Positions 1 through 4,852 of a stretch of 6,773 bases of DNA are shown one piece after another. The translations under genes and the position numbers were made by a program. Every line of letters starts with the position of its first letter. Within the stretch, counting starts at the first letter, position 1. Location: contig CAZXBB010000043.1 of assembly GCA_964638815.1 (NCBI GenBank), positions 1 through 6,773 on the forward strand, read 5' to 3'. Under the pieces are notes generated by a model, which had not been told where the DNA came from, did no database searches, and saw only the letters and a list, made by a program, of their open reading frames with translations. This DNA is from CAZXBB01 sp964638815. Its GTDB lineage: Bacteria; Planctomycetota; Phycisphaerae; Phycisphaerales; SM1A02.

Positions 1-1183
1 ACGACGGCGGCCGCGTCGCGGCGCGCCACGGCGTGCGCCCGCCGTCGGCGACGATGACGAAGCCCAGCTCGCCGTTGGGCGACTCGATGCAGCCGTAGGT
101 CTCGCCGATCGGCGTGTCCCAGCCGCGGTTGGTCATGAAGATCTCGAACTGCTGGATCGTTCCCTCGATCGAGCCGTAGACGTCGCCCTTCGCCGGCAGC
201 GTCTGCTTGCCGTCCGGCAGGGCGTTGATCGGACCGCCGGGGATTCGGTCGATGAGCTGGTCGATGATCGCTCGCGACTGCTTCATCTCCTCGAGCCGGA
301 CGAGGTAGCGCGTGAAGCAGTCGCCGTCGGTGGCGATGGGCACGCTGAACTTCACGGGCTCGGCGCCCTGGCCGTCCCAGTTGTCGGCGAAGCAGAGATA
401 CGGCTCGTCCTTGCGGAGATCGCGCTTCACTCCGGACGCCCGCGCGATCGGTCCCGAGAGGCTCCACGCGACGGCGTCGTCGCGGTCGATCACGCCGACG
501 CCCTGCAGGCGGTCGATGAAGATCCGGTTGCGGTTGAGGAGCGTCTCGACGTCCTTGATCGCCTTCGGCAGGCGGACGTCGATGAAGTTCCGCACCATCG
601 TGCGAAAGGTCTCCTCGTCGGGCAGATCCTGCATCAGGCCGCCGACGCGCGTCCAGTCCGGGTGGAAGCGCTGGCCGGAGATGTAATCGACGATGTCGTA
701 GATGAACTCGCGCTCGTTGAAGCCGTAGAGGAAACCGGTGAACGCGCCGACATCGAGCGCGGCCGCGCCGACGCACAGCAGGTGGTTCTGGATCCGGCCG
801 AGCTCGCCCATGATCGTGCGCAGCACCTTGCAGCGCGGCGTGAGATCGATGTCGAAGAGCCGCTCGACCGCGTGGTGCCACGCGATGTCGTTGACGATCG
901 GGCTGACGTAGTCCATCCGGCTGACGGTGCACACGTACTGGTTGTAGTCGTGATGCTCGCCGAGCTTCTCGAAGCCCGAGTGGAGGTAGCCGATATGCGG
1001 CGTCGCGCGGGCGACACGCTCGCCGTCCAGCTCGAGGATGATGCGCAGCGTCGTGTGCGTCGCCGGATGCTGCGGGCCGAAGTTCAGCACCCAGCGGTCG
1101 GGCGCGTCAACGTGGTCGCGCAGGTACTCCGTCGACTCGATGTCGACGTCGAAGCCTTGGTCGGGCTCGAGGGTGTAGGGCAT
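1..1183 (-). CDS. nuoD: NADH-quinone oxidoreductase subunit D, C-terminally truncated by the window edge
   Basis: This is the 49-kDa (NuoD/Nqo4) subunit of complex I, a peripheral-arm subunit that forms much of the quinone-binding pocket where NADH-derived electrons reach quinone. Reading the minus strand from the ATG at 1183 gives 394 residues without a stop to the left edge. Hallmarks are NFGPQHPATH (residues 34-43), PHIGYLHSGFEKL (62-74), SRMDY (88-92), a GQRFHPDW segment and a terminal GELGFVIVADGGRTPWRA. By gapless comparison with remembered Thermus Nqo4, His43 and Tyr92 match the quinone-contacting His38 and Tyr87. Family members run about 400-430 residues, so only the last few tens are missing. 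The start is secure: an in-frame TGA at 1210-1208 lies eight codons upstream with no other start codon between. No strong Shine-Dalgarno is visible. The next gene upstream is a lipoprotein gene rather than nuoC. Confidence 0.95.
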   Translation of the reverse strand, partial: MPYTLEPDQGFDVDIESTEYLRDHVDAPDRWVLNFGPQHPATHTTLRIILELDGERVARATPHIGYLHSGFEKLGEHHDYNQYVCTVSRMDYVSPIVNDIAWHHAVERLFDIDLTPRCKVLRTIMGELGRIQNHLLCVGAAALDVGAFTGFLYGFNEREFIYDIVDYISGQRFHPDWTRVGGLMQDLPDEETFRTMVRNFIDVRLPKAIKDVETLLNRNRIFIDRLQGVGVIDRDDAVAWSLSGPIARASGVKRDLRKDEPYLCFADNWDGQGAEPVKFSVPIATDGDCFTRYLVRLEEMKQSRAIIDQLIDRIPGGPINALPDGKQTLPAKGDVYGSIEGTIQQFEIFMTNRGWDTPIGETYGCIESPNGELGFVIVADGGRTPWRAATRPPS

Positions 1184-1194
1184 GGGGCAAGCGG

Positions 1195-1221
1195 CTCGTG
1201 CGAAAGTTCACGAGGAGTATA
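1195..1221 (-). promoter_or_regulatory. Candidate nuoD promoter -10 box with adjacent inverted repeat
   Basis: Reading the minus strand, TATACT lies at 1221-1216, five of six matches to a sigma70-type -10 box and an AT-rich island in very GC-rich DNA. It is about 32 bp upstream of the nuoD ATG, which would put the transcript start near 1209 and leave a leader of roughly 25 nt. No convincing -35 hexamer is seen at 16-18 bp spacing. Just downstream, CTCGTG (1195-1200) and CACGAG (1209-1214) form a perfect 6-bp inverted repeat with an 8-bp spacer. It covers the predicted start site and could be an operator or a small 5' hairpin. Both functions are inferred from position. Confidence 0.4.
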
Positions 1222-1288
1222 CGGTTTCGTCGCGGCGGGGACCTGACCGGCGTTGAGCAGCAAGTGGGTCGCCCGGGCGGGTCGTCCT

Positions 1289-1316
1289 GGCGGTGCTGCC
1301 GGGGCGGTGCTGCCGG
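1289..1316. repeat. Perfect 14-bp tandem duplication
   Basis: The unit GGCGGTGCTGCCGG occurs at 1289-1302 and again, identically, at 1303-1316, ending four bases from the stop codon of the lipoprotein gene. It is most simply a replication-slippage duplication. It is not a terminator as far as I can see: there is no self-complementary stem followed by a T-run on the minus strand. The rest of the 1184-1320 gap holds the nuoD promoter candidate and a 10-bp palindrome, CGCCCGGGCG, at 1270-1279. Confidence 0.85.
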
Positions 1317-1320
1317 GCTG

Positions 1321-2043
1321 CTAGTCTCGCAACCGCTCGTCCACTTCGGCCAGCAGACGCTGCTCGAACGCGGTGTCCCGCACCACGGGCGTCCAGACGG
1401 CGGCGAGCACGGTGCCCCGGCTGCGTCGGCGCTCGTCGGGGTCGTCGTCGAAGCGACCGAACAATGACAGCTCGTCCCACTCCCGCTCGCGCCGGTCGGC
1501 GTCGGCGCCGGGGGTGACGATATCGGTGTACGTGGTCAGCAGCCGGCTCCACGTGTCCGGGCGCAGGCCCGGCCGGTGCGACTGCTCGAGGAACACGCGC
1601 ACGCGCAGCTCCAGCGGGCCCGACCATGTGGTGCGGTCGAGCGCCGCGGGCTCGAGGCCGAGGATGTCGGCGCCGCTGAGCGACGCGTCGTCGTCCTCGC
1701 GCGGGGCCGCGCCGGCGGGGATGAACTCGAACCGGGCGCGGCGGCGATAGTGCTGGATCGTGCGCTCCACGCGCTCGCCGAGTGTCGCTCCGGGGTCGTG
1801 CCACGGCTCCAGCAGCGATGCCGCCACCGTCGGCCCCGCCTCGATGAGGCCGCTCCGGCGATCCCGCACGACCGCCGCCAGCCGGTTGGACGCGGCGACC
1901 GCCAGCGCGGCGTCGAAGGCGGCCTCGTATGACCCGGGATCGACGCGGACGACATCGACGGCGGGAGGTGCCGAGCAGCCGGCGGCTACCGCGACGAGGA
2001 GCAGGGCGAGGGATGAGATGCGGCGGTGCATCGGGCGGTGCAT
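1321..2043 (-). CDS. Putative lipoprotein of unknown function
   Basis: This gene encodes about 240 residues and ends at the TAG at 1323-1321. The N-terminus is a textbook lipoprotein signal: basic MHRPMHRRISS, then hydrophobic LALLLVAVAAG, then Cys23 followed by SAPP. The mature protein is therefore probably lipid-anchored in the cell envelope. The mature part has no membrane segment. It is rich in Arg, Asp and Glu, has a region resembling YEAAFDAALAVAASNRLAAV (about residues 35-54) followed by DRRSGLIEAGP and LEPWHDPG, then YRRRARFEF and ELRVRVFLEQ strands. I recognise this general style from planctomycete envelope lipoproteins but cannot assign a family or function. An in-frame extension to 2157 exists but would bury the signal peptide. 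The ATG at 2043 and the ATG at 2031 are both plausible starts because a 12-bp duplication copied the start region; neither has a clear Shine-Dalgarno. It could be cotranscribed with nuoD, but nuoD seems to have its own promoter. Confidence 0.75.
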   Translation of the reverse strand: MHRPMHRRISSLALLLVAVAAGCSAPPAVDVVRVDPGSYEAAFDAALAVAASNRLAAVVRDRRSGLIEAGPTVAASLLEPWHDPGATLGERVERTIQHYRRRARFEFIPAGAAPREDDDASLSGADILGLEPAALDRTTWSGPLELRVRVFLEQSHRPGLRPDTWSRLLTTYTDIVTPGADADRREREWDELSLFGRFDDDPDERRRSRGTVLAAVWTPVVRDTAFEQRLLAEVDERLRD

Positions 2044-2046
2044 CGG
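2023..2046. repeat. Perfect 12-bp tandem duplication containing the lipoprotein start codon
   Basis: GCGGTGCATCGG is present at 2023-2034 and again at 2035-2046. Each copy contains CAT, the complement of ATG, so the lipoprotein gene has two in-frame candidate starts (2043 and 2031) and its N-terminus begins MHRPMHRR. The 12-bp length keeps the reading frame. Confidence 0.9.
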
Positions 2047-2095
2047 AGTGGAGTCTACCGGAACGCGTGGCCCTCCGACGCGGTCGCCGGGGCAG

Positions 2096-2141
2096 GGGGC
2101 CATCGCGCTCCGTGGCAAGGGGCCACTGCGCACCGTGGCAA
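2096..2141. repeat. Two adjacent 23-bp imperfect direct repeats with internal dyads
   Basis: The units at 2096-2118 and 2119-2141 match at 20 of 23 positions. Both begin GGGGCCA and end CCGTGGCAA. In the second unit GCCAC (2122-2126) and GTGGC (2135-2139) are complementary, giving a short dyad; the first unit has the weaker GCCA/TGGC version. Adjacent dyad-containing copies in a divergent intergenic region look like tandem operator sites, although slippage duplication alone would also explain them. Confidence 0.7.
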
Positions 2142-2199
2142 GATGGGCGGTCCGCACCGGTCGCCGCCCGCCTTGGGCCGCCGCGACGGGCCTTCCACC

Positions 2200-2240
2200 T
2201 TGACCGGCCCGCGAACGGCGGTACGGTTATCCCGTACCGC
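2200..2240 (+). promoter_or_regulatory. Candidate cytochrome promoter overlapped by a perfect inverted repeat
   Basis: TTGACC at 2200-2205 matches five of six bases of a sigma70 -35 box. At 16-bp spacing lies TACGGT (2222-2227), a weak -10; GGTTAT at 2225-2230 is an alternative at 19 bp. The -10 area falls inside a perfect inverted repeat, GCGGTACGG (2218-2226) and CCGTACCGC (2232-2240), separated by TTATC. Such overlap is what a repressor operator would show. Transcription from here would give a leader of roughly 200 nt before the cytochrome ATG. The inverted repeat is certain; the promoter reading is weak. Confidence 0.35.
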
Positions 2241-2423
2241 GGGCGGGGCGACGGGTCGATGGACGGGTCGGTGGAGGAGTTGCATCGATTTCGCGGTGCG
2301 ATGCGTAAGGGATGGGCGGGGACCGGTTTACAAGCCGGGTCGCCGCTGTGCCATCGGTCATCCCGGTGGACTCGCGGTCGGGCTGGTCACCGGGCCCGAG
2401 AGGCCGGATCAGGCCGGTTGCCA

Positions 2424-2433
2424 GAGGAAGGAG
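2424..2433 (+). promoter_or_regulatory. Ribosome binding site of the cytochrome gene
   Basis: The purine run GAGGAAGGAG lies 11 bp before the ATG at 2445. It is the clearest Shine-Dalgarno in the window and decides the start: much longer in-frame readings reaching back to 1929 lack both such a site and an N-terminal signal peptide. Confidence 0.75.
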
Positions 2434-2444
2434 TCGTCCAGAAC

Positions 2445-4391
2445 ATGAAGTTGCCGAACCTCCGCCGGAGGCGTTCGTGGTTCCTGCTCGGTATCCCCGT
2501 TGCCGCCGCGGCCGTGGGCTCGGCCCACTTCGCGCAGGCGACGGTCAGCCGCGGCCAGGTGCAGTTGCCGACGGACGTGCGCGACTTCATGCAGCCCGGC
2601 ACGCAGCCGGAGCCTGATGAGAAGGTCTTCGCCCCGGTTCTCGCGGCGCAGGCGAACTGCATCTTCTGCCACGCCGAGTACCTCCAGGACCCCGAGCGGG
2701 CCGACGAGCCGTACGACGGCTGGGTCAACAGCATGATGGGCCAGGCGGCCCGCGATCCGGTATGGCGCGCGGCCCTGCACATCGCGAACAACGACGCGAA
2801 CGAAGCCGGCGAGTACTGCATCCGCTGCCACGCGCCGGGAGCGTGGCTCGGCGGGCGCTCGATGCCGCCGGACGGCTCGGCCTTCATCGACGACTACCAG
2901 ACCAACGACTTCGAGGGCATCCAGTGTCATTTCTGCCACCGGTCCGTCAACCCGGTGTTCGAGAAGGACAGTCCCGATGAAGACTTCGACATCCTCGCGG
3001 CGCTCGAGTTTCCACCGGGCGACCAGCGCGGCAACGGTCGCTACGTGGTCGATCCCAGCGACGTCCGGCGCGGTCCATACCAGGACATCGCCGAGAACGA
3101 GGACATGAACCCGCACGGCGTGCCCGTGCTCTATTCGCCCTGGCACAGCCGAAGCGAGATGTGCGGGACGTGCCACGACGTCGGCAATCCCGTCTTCAGC
3201 AAGGACAAGGACGGACGCTGGGTGCCGAACGGCTGGCAGACGGAACATCCCACCCAGGATCCGTACGACATGTTCCCCGAGCAGCGCACCTACAGCGAGT
3301 GGCGCTCCAGCGCGTTCGCGATGGGCGGCGTGCTCTTCGGGGACGGCCGCTTCGGCGGCAACCACCCGACGGGCATCATGGAATCCTGCCAGGACTGCCA
3401 CATGCCCGACCAGGTCTCCGGCGGGTGCAGCCTGTGGGAGAACCCGCCGTGGTACGAGCGGCAGGACCTCCCGCAGCACACGTTCGCCGGGGCCAATCAC
3501 TGGGTGCTGCGCGCGATCCTCGACCTCAACCCGTACGGCGAGGCCGGCATCGACGAGGAGACCGTCGCGGACGCCGAGGCCCGCGCCGTGTCCATGCTCC
3601 AGGCGGCGTCCGATCTCCAGGCCGTGCAGATCGGTGACCGGCTCCAGATGCGGGTCATCAACTTCTCGGGCCACAAGCTCCCGACCGGTTACCCCGAGGG
3701 ACGCCGGATGTGGCTGAACATCAGGTACCTGGACGACTTCGGCCAGACGGTCGCGCAGCGCGGCGCGTACGACTTCGCGACCGGAGACCTCACCGAGTCC
3801 GATACCAAGGTGTACCGGGCGAAGGTGGGCATCGGCGAGGACGTCGCGGCGCTCACCGGACTCGACGCGGGGCCGTCGAACCACCTCACGCTGGTCAACG
3901 AGATCCTGCTCGACAACCGCATCCCACCGATCGGCTTCACCAACGCCGCGTTCGAGACGTTCGACGGCCAGCCGGTCGCGTACACCTACGAGGACGGCCA
4001 GTACTGGGACGACACCCTCGACCCGATCCCGAACGGCGCGGTCGAGGCGGTCGTCACCCTGTACTACCAGGCGATGACCAGGGAGTACATCGAGTTCCTC
4101 CAGGAGAAGGGCGGCGCGGACGGCCAGCTCGTCTACGACCTTTGGGCGGACCCGCTGGTCGGGAACAAGGCCGCACCCGTCGACATGGACACGATCGTCG
4201 TGCCCATCGTCGCGCCGGTGGTCGGCGACGCCGACCACGACGGCATGGTCGGCTTCGGGGACATCCTTGCCGTCCTCGCCGCGTGGGGGCCCTGCCCGCC
4301 GCCGGACCTCTGCGCGGAAGGCGACACCAACGGCGACAACGTGGTGGACTTCCAGGACATCCTGAACGTTCTCGGAAACTGGGGCATGTAG
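2445..4391 (+). CDS. Secreted pentaheme c-type cytochrome with C-terminal dockerin
   Basis: This gene encodes 648 residues. It starts with a Sec-type signal peptide: MKLPNLRRRR, a hydrophobic core, and probable cleavage after AQA (residue 32). Five CXXCH heme-attachment motifs follow: CIFCH (72-76), CIRCH (125-129), CHFCH (161-165), CGTCH (240-244) and CQDCH (315-319). Spare histidines such as 112, 224, 234, 307, 345 and 352 could be distal ligands. The second half is heme-free and includes FSGHKLPTGYPEGRRMW (407-423), a motif I associate with large multiheme cytochromes of this general type. The last 55 residues are a dockerin with two calcium-loop repeats: D595, D597, D599, D606 and D627, N629, D631, D638. 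Between them sits GPCPPPDLC with Cys617 and Cys623, perhaps a disulfide. The protein is probably an exported electron carrier or multiheme oxidoreductase attached to the cell surface or a partner through the dockerin. Its substrate cannot be told from sequence. The fliN-like gene follows after 47 bp. Confidence 0.9.
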   Translation: MKLPNLRRRRSWFLLGIPVAAAAVGSAHFAQATVSRGQVQLPTDVRDFMQPGTQPEPDEKVFAPVLAAQANCIFCHAEYLQDPERADEPYDGWVNSMMGQAARDPVWRAALHIANNDANEAGEYCIRCHAPGAWLGGRSMPPDGSAFIDDYQTNDFEGIQCHFCHRSVNPVFEKDSPDEDFDILAALEFPPGDQRGNGRYVVDPSDVRRGPYQDIAENEDMNPHGVPVLYSPWHSRSEMCGTCHDVGNPVFSKDKDGRWVPNGWQTEHPTQDPYDMFPEQRTYSEWRSSAFAMGGVLFGDGRFGGNHPTGIMESCQDCHMPDQVSGGCSLWENPPWYERQDLPQHTFAGANHWVLRAILDLNPYGEAGIDEETVADAEARAVSMLQAASDLQAVQIGDRLQMRVINFSGHKLPTGYPEGRRMWLNIRYLDDFGQTVAQRGAYDFATGDLTESDTKVYRAKVGIGEDVAALTGLDAGPSNHLTLVNEILLDNRIPPIGFTNAAFETFDGQPVAYTYEDGQYWDDTLDPIPNGAVEAVVTLYYQAMTREYIEFLQEKGGADGQLVYDLWADPLVGNKAAPVDMDTIVVPIVAPVVGDADHDGMVGFGDILAVLAAWGPCPPPDLCAEGDTNGDNVVDFQDILNVLGNWGM

Positions 4392-4438
4392 CCGCGCCCT
4401 GCTACAGGTGGGATACACGGCGGGCCGATACTGAGGAG

Positions 4439-4711
4439 ATGCCCGCCGACGTCGACGCCATCCTCAAGATCGAGGTGCCCGTGATCGTGCAGATCGCGTC
4501 GCGCGAGATGGCGACCAAGGAGGTGCTCGGCCTCGCCCCGGGCGCGATCATCGAGCTGCCGAAGCTCTCGGACGAGGAGCTGGACATCCTCGCCAACAAC
4601 AAGCAGATCGGCGTCGGGCGCGCCGTGAAGGTCGGCGAGAACTTCGGAATCCGCGTGACGTACATCGGCGACCTGCGTGAACGCATCGCGGCGCTTGGAG
4701 GAGGGTCCTGA
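4439..4711 (+). CDS. fliN: FliN/SpoA-domain protein, flagellar motor switch type
   Basis: This small gene encodes 90 residues and consists almost entirely of one SpoA (FliM/FliN C-terminal) domain. Diagnostic stretches are KIEVPVIVQIA (10-20), the LGLAPGAIIEL strand-turn-strand (30-40), LDILANNKQIGVGRAV (48-63) and VGENFGIRVTYI (65-76), which matches the usual FliN ending. In flagella FliN forms the bottom of the C-ring and takes part in switching rotation; SpoA proteins also serve in type III secretion sorting platforms. The core domain is complete but there is no N-terminal extension, so it is at the short end for FliN. No other flagellar gene is visible here, so a role outside the flagellum cannot be excluded. 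GGAG touches the ATG directly with no spacer, an unfavourable Shine-Dalgarno position, yet no other in-frame start lies nearby upstream and the next ATG (residue 24) would cut into the domain. It may be cotranscribed with the cytochrome gene 47 bp upstream. Its TGA stop is also the first three bases of a repeat array. Confidence 0.85.
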   Translation: MPADVDAILKIEVPVIVQIASREMATKEVLGLAPGAIIELPKLSDEELDILANNKQIGVGRAVKVGENFGIRVTYIGDLRERIAALGGGS

Positions 4712-4839
4712 GTCCCGAGCTCTGAGTCCCGAGCCCTGAGTCCCGAGCCCTCGACACGGTGATCTTCGGCGCGCGTTCGAGCGATCCTCGACCGCCGCAA
4801 CCGGGTGCCGTGAAGCTCAGGACTCGAGGCTCGTAACTC
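4709..4839. repeat. Opposed arrays of a degenerate heptamer (GAGYCCY-like)
   Basis: Starting at the fliN stop codon, three 14-bp units follow in tandem: TGAGTCCCGAGCTC (4709-4722) and TGAGTCCCGAGCCC twice (4723-4736, 4737-4750). Each is made of two related 7-mers, so the stretch 4710-4751 reads as six heptamers beginning with GAG. A second array lies at 4812-4839 in the opposite orientation: on the minus strand it reads GAGTTAC, GAGCCTC, GAGTCCT, GAGCTTC. The two arrays are partly complementary, and CACGG (4755-4759) with CCGTG (4808-4812) extends the pairing, so the transcript could form a long imperfect hairpin around the intervening 50 or so bases. Possible roles are a dispersed repeat element, a transcript-end structure, or neutral slippage. 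There is no T-run typical of an intrinsic terminator. The 4712-4852 gap holds nothing else I can support. Confidence 0.8.
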
Positions 4840-4852
4840 AAGGCTTCCCACC

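Larger units (their letters stand above)
2047..2444. other. Divergent non-coding region between the lipoprotein and cytochrome genes
   Basis: About 400 bp separate the two divergently transcribed genes. Open frames do cross it, but their predicted products are arginine- and glycine-rich with no domain-like features, as expected for chance frames in GC-rich DNA. What it holds is regulatory-looking: a 23-bp imperfect direct repeat (2096-2141), a possible TTGACC -35 box at 2200-2205, a perfect 9-bp inverted repeat (2218-2240), a near-perfect 12-bp tandem duplication (2250-2273, 11 of 12 matches), further potential hairpins at 2282-2304, 2321-2341, 2351-2369 and 2378-2399, a short direct repeat of AGGCCGG at 2401-2407 and 2411-2417, and the cytochrome ribosome binding site at 2424-2433. 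On the minus strand TAGACT at 2057-2052 resembles a -10 box, but it is so close to the lipoprotein start that transcription from it would be nearly leaderless. Confidence 0.7.

Noticed and set aside
2218..2240. The perfect hairpin as an intrinsic transcription terminator
   Set aside because: It is followed by GGGCGGGGCG on the plus strand, and no T-run follows on the minus strand either. Its location upstream of a gene also fits an operator better.
2321..2341. A tRNA anticodon-arm-like sequence; loop TTTACAA would read as Val, or the reverse strand CTTGTAA as Thr
   Set aside because: No D-arm, T-arm (GGTTCRA) or acceptor stem can be placed at the right distances on either strand, and the stem mispairs if a 7-base loop is enforced.
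1929..2444. An N-terminal extension of the cytochrome starting at an ATG at 1929
   Set aside because: The extra 172 residues are arginine/glycine-rich and overlap the lipoprotein gene. The ATG at 2445 has a strong Shine-Dalgarno and begins a normal signal peptide.
2445..2540. A twin-arginine (Tat) signal in the cytochrome, because of RRRRSWFLL
   Set aside because: The spacing does not fit the RRxFLK consensus, and c-type cytochromes are exported unfolded by Sec before heme attachment.
2409..4418. A long minus-strand open frame (669 codons) opposite the cytochrome gene
   Set aside because: Its product is a low-complexity Val/Arg/Asp/Leu-rich string with no domain, while the plus strand encodes five CXXCH motifs, a signal peptide and a dockerin. 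It is a shadow frame caused by high GC.
4709..4839. The 14-bp and 7-bp repeats as a CRISPR array
   Set aside because: The units are contiguous with no unique spacers, are far too short, and no cas gene is nearby.
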